Shown piece after piece: positions 47,191 to 56,550 of a stretch of 64,000 bases of DNA. Positions within the stretch are counted from its first letter, which is position 1. Every line of letters starts with the position of its first letter. This stretch comes from Bacillota bacterium (lineage in GTDB: Bacteria > Bacillota_I > Bacilli_A > RF39 > UBA660). A program made the translations under genes and the position numbers. The notes under the pieces are model-generated. The model was not told the DNA's origin, searched no databases, and was given only the letters and a program-made list of their open reading frames with translations. The DNA is taken from NCBI GenBank assembly GCA_015059285.1, contig SVAS01000002.1:66572-130571 (forward strand), given 5' to 3'.

Positions 47191-47886
47191 ATGAATATAT
47201 ATTTACTGCAATTGATAGGTAAATGGTTTAGTTTACTATTTATGTCTATTGCATCAATGTTTGGTACATTTGATTTATCAAAAGAAATAATTAATGTTAA
47301 TAATTATGATAAAGATAAAAGCTCAATGATTGTAAGTTCAGTCGTTGAATATGACACTATTATTAAGTATAATGAAGATCGTCCATTAAATAGTAAAAGA
47401 ACTTTAGTTAATGGTGAAAATGGTATTATATATCAAAATAAAAATGGTACTAAAATTAAGACTTTAAAAGAAAAAGTAGATGAAGTAATTGAAATTGGTA
47501 CTGGGAAATATGGTGAATATACTGGAACTTTAACATTATATGGACCTGACTGTGCAACTTGTGATGGTATTGGTGCCGTTGCCTGTGCTGTTGACGGAAA
47601 AACGTATAATTTAAAAACAGATGGTGTAAATTTTAATGATTCAGAATATGGTGAAGTTAGAATTTTAGCTGCTCCGTTAGAAGAATTTCCTTGTGGAACC
47701 GTAGTTGAAATTAATAATAGTGATATGACTAAAACATATGGAATTGTATTAGATACTGGTGGTGCTTTAGTTAACGCATATCAAAATGGTAATATATTAT
47801 TTGATTTAGCGCATTTAACTGAAACAGATTTACCACACGGTACTAATAAAAATACTAAATTTAGTGTAAGAAGATGGGGATGGTAA
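47191..47886 (+). CDS. 3D-domain cell-wall protein (YabE-like)
   Basis: 231-aa exported protein. The N-terminal hydrophobic segment (IGKWFSLLFMSIASMFG) is a signal or anchor. The C-terminal half has the 3D domain, a double-psi barrel with three conserved aspartates (YGPDCATCDG, VLDTGGALVN, LFDLAHLTETD), related to lytic transglycosylase MltA and Rpf/YabE/YocH. Two or more Cys (DCATCDG, FPCGT) could form disulfides. The G5/DUF348 repeats of Bacillus YabE are not present. Probably acts on peptidoglycan. Confidence 0.82.
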   Translation: MNIYLLQLIGKWFSLLFMSIASMFGTFDLSKEIINVNNYDKDKSSMIVSSVVEYDTIIKYNEDRPLNSKRTLVNGENGIIYQNKNGTKIKTLKEKVDEVIEIGTGKYGEYTGTLTLYGPDCATCDGIGAVACAVDGKTYNLKTDGVNFNDSEYGEVRILAAPLEEFPCGTVVEINNSDMTKTYGIVLDTGGALVNAYQNGNILFDLAHLTETDLPHGTNKNTKFSVRRWGW

Positions 47887-47899
47887 CCATCTTTTTAGT
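47871..47899 (+). terminator. Terminator after the 3D-domain gene
   Basis: AAGATGG/CCATCTT hairpin and T run, overlapping the last codons. Confidence 0.75.
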
Positions 47900-47942
47900 T
47901 TTAAAAAAATCAATTATATAGTATAATGTAAGTGGTGATATT

Positions 47943-48893
47943 ATGAGAAAAAAAGTTGTTGTATTAGGTGGGGGAACAGGATTATCTACTCTTTTAAGAG
48001 GGCTTAAAGATTTCCCTTTAGATATAACTGCTATTGTATCTGTTTGTGATGATGGAAAAAGTACAGGAAGACTTAGAAAAGAATTTAATACACCAGCAGT
48101 AGGTGATATTAGAAGAGTTTTAGTGTCTTTATCAGAGACAGAGCCTTTAGTAGAAGACCTACTTAATTATAGATTTAGAACAACTAGTGATTTAGATGGT
48201 CATACAGTTGGGAACCTACTCTTAACAGCAATGTCTAATATTACAGGAAATTTATCAAGTGGAATTGAGGCATTAAGTAAAGTACTAAATTTAAAAGGTA
48301 AAATACTTCCTTTAACAGAAGACAATGTTGTTTTAATGGGGAAAATGGAAGATGGAACTATTGTTGAAGGAGAACATAATATTACTTTATCAGATAAAAT
48401 TATTAAAGATGTTTATTATAAAGAAATACCAATTGTAAATGAAGAGGCTTTAGTTGAAATCAGAAAAGCAGATTTAATTATTTTAAGTATGGGGAGTATT
48501 TTTACAAGTATAATTCCTAATTTATTATGCAAAAGAATAATTAAAGAAATAGATAATAGTCAAGCAAAAATTATGTATGTTTGTAATTTGATGACACAAC
48601 CAGGAGAAACAGACAATTTTAATGTGAGTCACCATGTTAAACTATTAAATAAATATTTAGGAAAAAGAAAAATTGATATTTTGATTGCTAATAATGGTGA
48701 AATAGAGTTGGATTTAGTTAAAAAATATGAAACTTTAGAGCAAAAAGATCCTGTTTTACTAGATTTAGAAAATTTAAGTGATCTAGATTTAAATATTATT
48801 GAAGATAATTTTATAGCTATTGAAAATGAAACTATAAGGCATAATGTTGTTAAATTAGCATTCTATATTTTTTCAACATTATTAAATAAGTAG
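47943..48893 (+). CDS. yvcK: Gluconeogenesis factor YvcK (CofD-like)
   Basis: CofD-fold protein that binds UDP-sugars and is needed for growth on gluconeogenic carbon and for normal cell shape in Bacillus. The nucleotide-binding start VVLGGGTGLSTLLRGLK and CDDGKSTGRLR are clear. 316 aa. It directly abuts whiA. rapZ, which normally precedes yvcK, is absent. Confidence 0.94.
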   Translation: MRKKVVVLGGGTGLSTLLRGLKDFPLDITAIVSVCDDGKSTGRLRKEFNTPAVGDIRRVLVSLSETEPLVEDLLNYRFRTTSDLDGHTVGNLLLTAMSNITGNLSSGIEALSKVLNLKGKILPLTEDNVVLMGKMEDGTIVEGEHNITLSDKIIKDVYYKEIPIVNEEALVEIRKADLIILSMGSIFTSIIPNLLCKRIIKEIDNSQAKIMYVCNLMTQPGETDNFNVSHHVKLLNKYLGKRKIDILIANNGEIELDLVKKYETLEQKDPVLLDLENLSDLDLNIIEDNFIAIENETIRHNVVKLAFYIFSTLLNK

Positions 48894-49811
48894 ATGTCTT
48901 TTACTAGTATAGTAAAAAATGAAGTAAGTAAACTTCATGTAGAAAAAATAGAAGCAATAGCGCTTTTATCTTCTATCATAACTCATAGTGAAAAAACAGA
49001 AAAGGTTATTAAAATAACTACAGAAAACTCATCTTTAGCCCGTACTATTTTTAAAGAAATAAAGGAAATGTTTGGAACAGTACCTAAAATAACAGTTAGA
49101 AAAGGTTACAATTATAATAAAAATTATATCTACATTTTGGAAATAAATAATAATGTTAAAACTATATTAAATTCTTTAGGTTTATATGCTGATGATATTT
49201 TAAATATTCCTAAAGATTATATTGTTGATGATATTGATTCTATTAGAGCTTATATTAGAGGTTTATTTTTAATATGTGGTAGTATTAATGATCCTAAAAA
49301 ATCAAGATATCATTTAGAGTTTTTAGTTAGTAGTGAAAAGTATGCAGAATTTATTATAAATTTATTAAATACATTTGATTTAAATAGTAAATATATTAAA
49401 AGAGACAATAAATATATGGTATATGTAAAAGAATCTGAAAAAATAGGTGATTTTCTTAGAATTATAAATGCTACTAATGCATTACTTTATTATGAGGATA
49501 TAAGAATATATAGAGATCATAAAAATATGACTAATAGACTTAATAATTGTGAACAAGCAAATGTAGATAAAATTGTTATGACTGCTAATAAACAAGTTAA
49601 TGATATTGAACTGATAAAAAACGAATGTGGATTAGATGTTTTAGATGATAAAGCTAGAGTGGTTGCTGAATATAGGTTAAAATATCGTGAAGCATCTCTA
49701 ACTGAACTTAGTGAGATTATTAGTATTGAAACAGGAACATCAATTACTAAATCAGGTATTCATCATAGAATGAAAAAAATAGAAGAAGTAGCAAGTAGAT
49801 TAAAAAGATAA
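48894..49811 (+). CDS. whiA: WhiA-like DNA-binding protein
   Basis: N-terminal LAGLIDADG-like domain (about 90-200) and C-terminal WhiA helix-turn-helix (LTELSEIISIETGTSITKSGIHHRMKKIE). In Bacillus it affects division and chromosome segregation. ATG follows the yvcK stop with no gap. 305 aa, normal. Confidence 0.95.
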   Translation: MSFTSIVKNEVSKLHVEKIEAIALLSSIITHSEKTEKVIKITTENSSLARTIFKEIKEMFGTVPKITVRKGYNYNKNYIYILEINNNVKTILNSLGLYADDILNIPKDYIVDDIDSIRAYIRGLFLICGSINDPKKSRYHLEFLVSSEKYAEFIINLLNTFDLNSKYIKRDNKYMVYVKESEKIGDFLRIINATNALLYYEDIRIYRDHKNMTNRLNNCEQANVDKIVMTANKQVNDIELIKNECGLDVLDDKARVVAEYRLKYREASLTELSEIISIETGTSITKSGIHHRMKKIEEVASRLKR

Positions 49812-49827
49812 GTGATTATCTTTTTTT
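49802..49827 (+). terminator. Terminator of yvcK-whiA
   Basis: AAAAAGATAA-GTGA-TTATCTTTTT hairpin with T run over the whiA stop codon. Confidence 0.8.
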
Positions 49828-49892
49828 GTAAACTTTACAATTGTTGATTGATAAGGATATATATTTATGTTATTCTTATACTAGGTGATAGT

Positions 49893-50855
49893 ATGCAAGA
49901 TAATGATATAATTAATTATGAAGAACTATCTAGAATTAAAGTAGATGGTATAGATCCTAAAATAAAAAATCAAGATGCAAGAAAAGTGTTTATTGCAGCT
50001 TCTGGTGATGAGTTTCAAAGAACCAGTGATTTTATGCTTGGTAATGATGATAAAAATTTAGAAGACGGAGAATATATTAATTCAGAAGAATTTTTACAAG
50101 CAGTAAGAACTGCTATACAAAAAGAAGAAGTAAAAAAAATAATTATTAAAAAAACGGGTAAAAAAATTAGCACAAAACATTTAGAAAAAATAATAGAAGA
50201 AGCTAAAAAATCAGGGAAAATTGCACTAAAAGAAAATGAAAAAATCAAAAATCAAGATGCAAGAACTGTATCAATTGAAACACCTTCCATGGAAACAGAA
50301 AAAACAGTGGCTGGTATGATGCTTGGAAAACAAGGGTCAGATTTGGCAAATGGAGAATATGTTAAAAAAGAAGAAATAGAATTTGAAGTTGTAAGTAAAA
50401 AGAAAGTTCCGGTAATATCAACAGTTCAAGAAAAAACACAACTTCCTCCTAATGCTGTAAAACTTATGAAAGGATTATCTACAGTAGCAGTTTCTGTAGG
50501 TTTAGTAGCATTGTTACCTTATATTATGCATGCAAATTCAGTAGCTTGGCATCACGTAGGTCCAAACGTACAAGAATTTTTACATACTGTTAATCTAGGT
50601 TTAGGAAAATTAATAGATGCCTCTTATAATGGATTAGGACTTTGGACAAGTATGGCAGGAAAAGCATTAAATGCAGATGCTCAAACAGCAAGTCTAGGTA
50701 TTGCTATTGGTACTTATGGAGTAACAGCAGCAGGTTTAACTAAAATTGTAGTAGATATAAAAAACGCGTATAATGCTATGAAAAATAAAATTAAGGGTGT
50801 TGCTTTAGAACCAGAAAAAACTAATGAAGAAGAATTAGGAGGAAAAGTTAGATGA
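49893..50855 (+). CDS. Unknown protein with a duplicated KNQDAR...MLG...GEY module and C-terminal hydrophobic region
   Basis: 320 aa; no family recognised. AGGTGAT 3 nt before the ATG at 49893 sets the start. Two diverged copies of a ~45-residue module: KNQDARKVFIAAS...MLGNDDKNLEDGEYINSEE (from about 25) and KNQDARTVSIETP...MLGKQGSDLANGEYVKKEE (from about 123). Between them lies a charged Lys/Glu helix. The C-terminal third has two hydrophobic segments (LSTVAVSVGLVALLPYIM and LGIAIGTYGVTAAGLTKIVV), so it is probably membrane-associated with a cytoplasmic N-terminus. Its stop overlaps the next start (ATGA), coupling it to the DUF1292 gene. Confidence 0.7.
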   Translation: MQDNDIINYEELSRIKVDGIDPKIKNQDARKVFIAASGDEFQRTSDFMLGNDDKNLEDGEYINSEEFLQAVRTAIQKEEVKKIIIKKTGKKISTKHLEKIIEEAKKSGKIALKENEKIKNQDARTVSIETPSMETEKTVAGMMLGKQGSDLANGEYVKKEEIEFEVVSKKKVPVISTVQEKTQLPPNAVKLMKGLSTVAVSVGLVALLPYIMHANSVAWHHVGPNVQEFLHTVNLGLGKLIDASYNGLGLWTSMAGKALNADAQTASLGIAIGTYGVTAAGLTKIVVDIKNAYNAMKNKIKGVALEPEKTNEEELGGKVR

Positions 50856-51121
50856 ATGAAGAACTTATAATTACTCTTAATAATGGTCAAAGTTATAAAA
50901 TACTTGCAGAAGGGTTAGTAGAAGATAAAAAATATTGTTTTGCAGTACTTTTAACAAATGATGAAAAAGAAACGGAAGAGTATTTGTTTTTTGAAATGAT
51001 TAATAGAGACGGCAAAGAAATTATGAAATTAGTAGATAATAAAGAAACTAAAGAACAATTGTTAGTTTTATTCACTGCTAAGTATAGTCAAATGGTAGAA
51101 ACTTTAGGAGGTAGTGAATAA
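50852..51121 (+). CDS. DUF1292-family protein
   Basis: 89-aa acidic protein resembling DUF1292 (YrzB-like): ITLNNGQSYKILAEGLVEDKKYCFAVLL...EEYLFFEMI. Function unknown. ATGA overlap with the preceding repeat protein and TAATG overlap with the following gene make a translationally coupled trio. In Bacillus yrzB lies with yrrL/yrrK instead, so the partner is unusual. Confidence 0.7.
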   Translation: MNEELIITLNNGQSYKILAEGLVEDKKYCFAVLLTNDEKETEEYLFFEMINRDGKEIMKLVDNKETKEQLLVLFTAKYSQMVETLGGSE

Positions 51122-51336
51122 TGTATGAAGCAGGGGAAATAATTACATTAGAAGAAACAGATTATGTAATTGTATCTATTTTAGAATGTAATAAAGTAAC
51201 ATATTTTTATCTAACAACATTAAATACTCCTATAAAAGTATTACTTGCTAAGAAAAATGATGATGATACAATAGATCTAATATCATCTAAAGAAGAAAGA
51301 GAGTATGTTTTAGCGCGATTTAATAGTTTAAATTAA
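51121..51336 (+). CDS. Small unknown protein, possibly DUF1292-related
   Basis: 71 aa, beta-rich, acidic: EAGEIITLEETDYVIVSILECNKVTYFYLTTL. The pattern resembles the preceding DUF1292 protein (short strands around an E-T-x-Y core), so it may be a diverged duplicate. Start coupled to the previous stop (TAATG). Ends just before a terminator, closing the trio. Confidence 0.65.
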   Translation: MYEAGEIITLEETDYVIVSILECNKVTYFYLTTLNTPIKVLLAKKNDDDTIDLISSKEEREYVLARFNSLN

Positions 51337-51343
51337 TCTTAGT

Positions 51344-51379
51344 AAAACTGTTGAAATAAATTTTTCAATAGTTTTTTTT
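51344..51379 (+). terminator. Terminator of the repeat-protein/DUF1292 operon
   Basis: AAAACTGTTGAAA/TTTCAATAGTTTT imperfect hairpin with eight T residues. Confidence 0.8.
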
Positions 51380-51453
51380 CGCGGAAATAAAGTCAATTTA
51401 TCATTTCAAAAATGTAGTAAATATAGTATAATAGATATATCTGAGGTGATTAT

Positions 51454-51900
51454 ATGAAAGTTATTTTTATTAAAGATTTAAAAGGGCAAGGTAAAAGAGG
51501 AGAAATAAAAGTTGTAAAAGACGGTTATGGACAAAATTTTTTAATAAAAAATGGTTATGCTGTAATTGCTAATGAAGGTAATTTAAAACATTTAGAAACA
51601 GAAAATTTAAAAAAAGAAATAGAAGAAAAAACATTAATTCAAGAATGTGAAGCACTAAAGAAAAATTTAGAAAAAGTGAAATTAAAATTTAAAGTAAAAA
51701 CTGGAAATATGGATCAAGTTTTTGGGAGTGTAAGTACTAAACAAATTGTAACAGAATTAAAAAAATTAAATTTTAATATTGATAAAAAACAAATAAGTTT
51801 AGAAAATGGCTTGACTACTTTAGGATTTCACGAAGTTAAGATTGAACTTCATAAAAAAGTTAGTGCTATTATAAAAGTAGAGTTAGTAAAAGAAAGCTAG
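51454..51900 (+). CDS. rplI: 50S ribosomal protein L9
   Basis: Two-domain ribosomal protein joined by a long helix. The start [36 protein letters not shown] is diagnostic. 148 aa. A TATAAT lies at 51427-51432 with a poor -35. It precedes dnaB by 8 nt, the conserved rplI-dnaB order; gdpP is absent. Confidence 0.97.
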   Translation: MKVIFIKDLKGQGKRGEIKVVKDGYGQNFLIKNGYAVIANEGNLKHLETENLKKEIEEKTLIQECEALKKNLEKVKLKFKVKTGNMDQVFGSVSTKQIVTELKKLNFNIDKKQISLENGLTTLGFHEVKIELHKKVSAIIKVELVKES

Positions 51901-51908
51901 GTGAAGTT

Positions 51909-53255
51909 ATGGCTGAAAAGGTAATGCCACATAATATAGATGCAGAACAAGCTGTACTAGGGTCAATGTTTTTAAGCAAGTATGCAGCCCAAAAGTGTGT
52001 GGAAAATTTAACAGAAGATTTATTTTATTTAGATGCACATAATAAAATTTTTACTGTTCTTAAAGATTTATTAGAAAAAGGTACTCCAATTGATATTACA
52101 ACAGTTACTGCTTCTTTAGATGACCGTAAATGGTTGAAATCAATTGGTGGAGTTAGTTATATTACGGAATTAATAGATGGAGTTGCTTCTGCTGCTAATG
52201 TAGATGAATATATAAAAATAGTTAATGATAAAGCAATTCTTAGAAGACTTATTGAAGAAGCTACGAATATAGTTACAGATGGATATAACTCCACAGATTC
52301 TTTAACAGAAGTTTTGGATAAAGCAGAATCTAAAATTTTAAATGTTGTTAAAACAAGAAAAGGAACTAAATTTAGAACTATACAAGATGTCTTATTTAAA
52401 ACTCAAGCTGATTTGGAAAAATTAGCTCAAACAAAAGGAGAAATTACAGGAATTGCTAGCGGATTTTATGATTTAGATAAAGTTACTTCTGGTTTCCATC
52501 CTAATGAATTAATTATTATAGCTGCTCGTCCTGCTATGGGTAAAACTGCGTTTGCTTTAAATTTAGCAACTAACATTGCTATGAAAGATAATAAAACAGT
52601 AGCTTTATTTAATATGGAAATGGGTGCTGAACAGTTAGCTATGCGTATGCTTTCATCAGTAGGACAAATAGATGGTTATAAACTTAAAAGCGGACATCTT
52701 GAACATAATGATTGGAAACGTATTAATGAAGCGATTTCTCGTTTAGCAGACACCAAAATATTTATAGATGATACTCCTGGTATGACTATTAGTGAAATTA
52801 AAGCTAAATGTCGTAGACTTGCTAGTTCTAATGATGGACTTGGAATTGTTATAATTGACTACTTAACATTAATTCAAGGATCTAGTCGTTATTCTGGCAA
52901 TCGTCAACAAGAAGTATCAGAGATTTCTCGTGCGTTAAAAACAATGGCTATGGAATTACAAATTCCTGTAATTGCTTTAGCCCAACTTTCGCGTAATGTT
53001 GAAGGAAGAGAAGATAAACGTCCGTTATTAAGTGACCTAAGGGAATCTGGATCAATAGAACAAGATGCTGACTTAGTAGCGTTTTTATATCGTGATGATT
53101 ATTATACAAAACAAGTTTCAGAAAATCCTTTCGTTAGTGAAAGTGAATTCATTATAGCTAAACATCGTAATGGTCCAACAACTACAATAAATCTTTTATT
53201 TCAACGAAATACTAGTACGTTCGTTAATGTTGTAAAAAATGAAGAAAATAGGTGA
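51909..53255 (+). CDS. dnaB: Replicative DNA helicase (DnaB family; dnaC of B. subtilis)
   Basis: Hexameric fork helicase. N-terminal domain starting MPHNIDAEQAVLGSMF, RecA-like core with Walker A AARPAMGKTAFALNLA, Walker B IVIIDYLTLI and the arginine-finger region LSDLRESGSIEQDADLV. 448 aa, no intein. Its end overlaps the ribosome-binding site of the M23 peptidase gene. Confidence 0.97.
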   Translation: MAEKVMPHNIDAEQAVLGSMFLSKYAAQKCVENLTEDLFYLDAHNKIFTVLKDLLEKGTPIDITTVTASLDDRKWLKSIGGVSYITELIDGVASAANVDEYIKIVNDKAILRRLIEEATNIVTDGYNSTDSLTEVLDKAESKILNVVKTRKGTKFRTIQDVLFKTQADLEKLAQTKGEITGIASGFYDLDKVTSGFHPNELIIIAARPAMGKTAFALNLATNIAMKDNKTVALFNMEMGAEQLAMRMLSSVGQIDGYKLKSGHLEHNDWKRINEAISRLADTKIFIDDTPGMTISEIKAKCRRLASSNDGLGIVIIDYLTLIQGSSRYSGNRQQEVSEISRALKTMAMELQIPVIALAQLSRNVEGREDKRPLLSDLRESGSIEQDADLVAFLYRDDYYTKQVSENPFVSESEFIIAKHRNGPTTTINLLFQRNTSTFVNVVKNEENR

Positions 53256-53259
53256 TAAT

Positions 53260-54720
53260 TTGAAAAAAATATCAACGATAATGTTAATTATACTTTTAAG
53301 TAGTGTAGTTTTTTTACTGGGATTTGAACATAATACTAGCGAAGAACCAAATACATACTATCAAGTATATTTAGATGATCAAGTCTTAGGTACGATAAGT
53401 TCTAAAAAAGAACTTGAAAGATATATTGACTTAAGAGGGGATTATATTAAAGAAAAATATAATGTTTCTAATGTATATGCTCCAAATGGACTAGAAATTA
53501 GAAAAGTAACTACTTATGATGATAAGTTATCTGATGTAAAAGAAGTATATTCTAAATTAGAAGAATTAAAACCTTTTACAATTACCGGTTATCAATTTTC
53601 TATAAAAAAAGAAGATGAAACAGAACTAGTTTATGTTACTGATAAAGAAATTTTCAAAGAAGCTTTAGAACAAACTATTACAACGTTTGTTGGTGTAGAA
53701 AATTATGAATTATATGTTAACGATGAACAAATAAAAATAGAAACAACTGGAACTTATATTGATAATGTTTATATAGATGAAACCATAACAATAAAACAAG
53801 TAAAAATTCCTGTTAATGAAACTATATATAATGATGTTTCATCTTTATCACAATATTTACTATTTGGAAGTAACTATGAAGCTAAAACTTATACTGTAAA
53901 ACTAGGAGATACCATTGAAACAGTATCGTTTAATAATAAAATAAATGTAGAAGAATTTTTAGTTGCAAATCCTGATTTTAAAAGTGCCGATAGTTTATTA
54001 TTTCCAGGACAAGAAGTCTCTATAGGAATCGTTAATCCTAGAGTTAGTGTTGTTGTTGAAACCACAACAGTAAAAGACCAAGAAACATCTTATCGTGTTG
54101 AAGAAAAGAAAGATGAAAACATGGTAATTGGTGATGAACAAGTTATACAAAAAGGTGAAAATGGTTTAGAAAGACTTACAATTAAAACTAAAAAAGTTAA
54201 TGGAACAACAGATTTAGTTGAAACAATTGGTAAAGAAGAGTTAAAACCTATGATACCAAAAATTGTATTAGTTGGTAGTAAATATCAATCTAGTGTTGGT
54301 GGAGCTTATTGGACTTGGCCTACAGAAAGTGGTTGGGTAATTACATCTAATTATGCATGGCGTTATAGTCCATTTACTGGTACTCGTGAGCACCATAAAG
54401 CTTTAGATATTTCAGGTCCTGGGTATGGTTCTAGAATATATGCTGTTAATAATGGTGTTGTAGAAACGGCTGGCTGGCATTATAGTTATGGTAATTATGT
54501 AATTATAAATCATAATAATGGATATTATACTTTGTACGCTCATATGACTTCATTAAATACAAGGAAAGGTGCAATCGTAGGACGTGGCCAAGTAATTGGC
54601 TATATGGGTTCTACTGGAGATTCTGTAGGGGTTCACTTACATTTAGAAGTTTGGGTAGGTGGTGCCCCTTGGGGTGGAGGAACTAATATAAATCCTTGTA
54701 GGTCGATTTTCTGGTGTTAG
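53260..54720 (+). CDS. M23 family peptidoglycan endopeptidase with LysM and G5 domains
   Basis: Exported cell-wall hydrolase. An N-terminal membrane segment (ISTIMLIILLSSVVFLLGF) precedes a ~190-residue domain of unknown fold, LysM (about 210-255, YTVKLGDTIETVSF...NPDF), G5 (about 260-335) and LytM/M23 with its zinc motifs HHKALDISGP and HLHLEVW. AGGTGAT before TTG at 53260 suggests a TTG start; the upstream ATG 53239 lies in dnaB. The active-site residues look intact, so it should be enzymatic. It overlaps walJ by 7 nt. Confidence 0.9.
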   Translation: MKKISTIMLIILLSSVVFLLGFEHNTSEEPNTYYQVYLDDQVLGTISSKKELERYIDLRGDYIKEKYNVSNVYAPNGLEIRKVTTYDDKLSDVKEVYSKLEELKPFTITGYQFSIKKEDETELVYVTDKEIFKEALEQTITTFVGVENYELYVNDEQIKIETTGTYIDNVYIDETITIKQVKIPVNETIYNDVSSLSQYLLFGSNYEAKTYTVKLGDTIETVSFNNKINVEEFLVANPDFKSADSLLFPGQEVSIGIVNPRVSVVVETTTVKDQETSYRVEEKKDENMVIGDEQVIQKGENGLERLTIKTKKVNGTTDLVETIGKEELKPMIPKIVLVGSKYQSSVGGAYWTWPTESGWVITSNYAWRYSPFTGTREHHKALDISGPGYGSRIYAVNNGVVETAGWHYSYGNYVIINHNNGYYTLYAHMTSLNTRKGAIVGRGQVIGYMGSTGDSVGVHLHLEVWVGGAPWGGGTNINPCRSIFWC

Positions 54721-55472
54721 TAAGCGTTTTAGCTAGCGGCTCTAAAGGTAATTGTACTTACATTGAAACAAAAAAGCATAAATGTTTAATAGATGTAGGT
54801 ATGAATTTAAAATACATTAGTTCAAAGCTCGAAGAGATCAAAGTAAATATATCAGATATAGATATTGTATTTATTACACATACTCATATTGACCATATTT
54901 CAGGGCTTAAAAAATTAATAAAAGATACTAATGCTTGTATATATTTGACTGAAAAAATGTATGAAGAATTAGGTTATGAATTAAATAATTATTGCTTTAT
55001 TGAAGATAAAGTTATGTTAGATGATTTAGATGTGGAAGTTATAAAACTATCTCATGATACTGATGACATAAATGGTTATATTTTATCTAGTTATGAAAAA
55101 TCAATTGTATATATTACTGATACTGGTTATATTAATGTTAAAAATCATAACAAATTAAAAAACAAACATTTATATATTATGGAAAGTAATCATGATGTCA
55201 ATATGCTTATGAAAGGTAAATATCCATATCACATTAAAATGCGTATTTTAGGAGATAGAGGACATTTATCTAATAAAGATTCCGCAAATTATTTATCTAA
55301 GTTTATTGGAGATAATACAAAATATATTATTTTAGCTCACTTAAGTCATGAAAATAATGATGAAAACATAGCATTAAATAATTTAATAGAAGTATTAAAT
55401 GATAAAAATATTAATAACCCTAAAATTTTATTAGCAACCCAAGAAGATAGAACGGAACTAGTGGAAGTATGA
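54714..55472 (+). CDS. walJ: MBL-fold hydrolase WalJ (YycJ)
   Basis: Metallo-beta-lactamase-fold protein, HTHIDHISGLKKL motif at about 63, plus the C-terminal HLSHENND. In Bacillus it belongs to the walRKHIJ operon and influences coordination of division with replication. The start is GTG, overlapping the M23 gene. No walRK genes are in the window. 252 aa. Overlaps rlmH by 4 nt. Confidence 0.92.
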   Translation: MLVSVLASGSKGNCTYIETKKHKCLIDVGMNLKYISSKLEEIKVNISDIDIVFITHTHIDHISGLKKLIKDTNACIYLTEKMYEELGYELNNYCFIEDKVMLDDLDVEVIKLSHDTDDINGYILSSYEKSIVYITDTGYINVKNHNKLKNKHLYIMESNHDVNMLMKGKYPYHIKMRILGDRGHLSNKDSANYLSKFIGDNTKYIILAHLSHENNDENIALNNLIEVLNDKNINNPKILLATQEDRTELVEV

Positions 55473-55924
55473 TAAAAATATTGTGTGTAGGTAAAATAAA
55501 AGAAAAGTTTTTTAGAGATGCTACAAGTGAATATCTAAAAAGAATAAGCAAATATTCTAAGATAGAAATAATTGAAGTAAATGATGTTGATTTAAATAAT
55601 AAAGAATTAAATTTAGAAAAAGAAAAAGATAATCTAATGAAATATATCAATGAAAAAGACTTTATTGTTACTTTAGAAATAGAAGGGAAACAATTAAGTA
55701 GTGAAGAATTTTCACAAATGATAGATAAAACACTTATTAATTATCCTAATATTACATTTATCATAGGTGGTTCTTATGGAATTCATAATGATATTAAAAA
55801 GAAAAGTAATTTAAAACTATCCTTTTCTAAACTGACTTTCCCTCATCAACTATTTAGAATAATTTTATTAGAACAAATATATAGAGGGTTTAAAATAGTA
55901 AAAAACGAAAGTTATCACAAATAG
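55469..55924 (+). CDS. rlmH: 23S rRNA pseudouridine-1915 N3-methyltransferase RlmH
   Basis: SPOUT-class enzyme. Seen: IKILCVGKIKEKFFRDATSEYLKRIS and the SAM knot region FIIGGSYGIHNDI...LTFPHQLFRIILLEQIYRGFKI. 151 aa (usual 155-159). The walJ-rlmH neighbourhood is conserved in Bacilli. Confidence 0.96.
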   Translation: MIKILCVGKIKEKFFRDATSEYLKRISKYSKIEIIEVNDVDLNNKELNLEKEKDNLMKYINEKDFIVTLEIEGKQLSSEEFSQMIDKTLINYPNITFIIGGSYGIHNDIKKKSNLKLSFSKLTFPHQLFRIILLEQIYRGFKIVKNESYHK

Positions 55925-55936
55925 CTTTCTTTTTTT
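55907..55936 (+). terminator. Terminator of rplI-dnaB-M23-walJ-rlmH
   Basis: GAAAGTTAT/ATAGCTTTC hairpin with T run over the rlmH stop. Confidence 0.75.
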
Positions 55937-55980
55937 GTATAAAATAAAATTATTTGTATCACTATTAAATAGGTGATGAT

Positions 55981-56502
55981 ATGAAAAATTTTATAATTAT
56001 ATTAGGAATATTACTTATTTATTTAGTTATTGGAAATATTAGTGTGGATGCGGTTAAAATACCAGATGAAGCTATTAGATTAAGAGTTTTAGGTAATAGT
56101 AATTCTAATTACGATCAAAATATAAAAATAAAAGTAAAAAATGAAGTAGAAAAGGAACTATTTAAACTATTAAAAGATACTAAAGGAATAGAAGAAGCTA
56201 GAAAAGTAATTGATGGAAATTTAGATAAAATTGATAAAAAAATTAATGATTTATTAATTAAAGAAAAATATACTTTAGGGTATAAATTAAATTTTGGACT
56301 AAATTATTTTCCTGAAAAAGAATTTAATGGAGTTGTATATGAAGAAGGTTTGTATGAATCTTTATTAGTAACTTTGGGTAGTGGTAAAGGGGATAATTGG
56401 TGGTGTGTTTTATTCCCACCTTTATGTTTATTAGAAGCGGAAGAAAGTGATAAAATAGAATATAAATTTTTTGTACAAGAATTAATTGAAAAATATTTAT
56501 AA
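55981..56502 (+). CDS. spoIIR: Stage II sporulation protein R
   Basis: Secreted signalling protein made in the forespore that activates SpoIIGA-dependent pro-sigma-E processing in the mother cell. The N-terminal signal segment is FIIILGILLIYLVIGNI. Family hallmarks are IPDEAIRLRVLGNSNSNYDQNIK near residue 27 and NWWCVLFPPLCLLE near 140. 173 aa, slightly short. It neighbours mntP as in Bacillus ywl genes. Strong evidence for an endospore programme. Confidence 0.93.
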   Translation: MKNFIIILGILLIYLVIGNISVDAVKIPDEAIRLRVLGNSNSNYDQNIKIKVKNEVEKELFKLLKDTKGIEEARKVIDGNLDKIDKKINDLLIKEKYTLGYKLNFGLNYFPEKEFNGVVYEEGLYESLLVTLGSGKGDNWWCVLFPPLCLLEAEESDKIEYKFFVQELIEKYL

Positions 56503-56550
56503 TAATCATAAAAAGATCTTCTATAAATAATATTTTATAGGAGGTTTTTT

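Noticed and set aside
55930-55980. Sigma-F-type promoter (GTATA) before spoIIR
   Set aside because: GTATA is present, but the expected GG-containing -10 element at 15-nt spacing is not.
56505-56550. yybP-ykoY manganese riboswitch before mntP
   Set aside because: The gap is only about 48 nt and lacks the conserved loop sequences; only a small A+T hairpin is seen.
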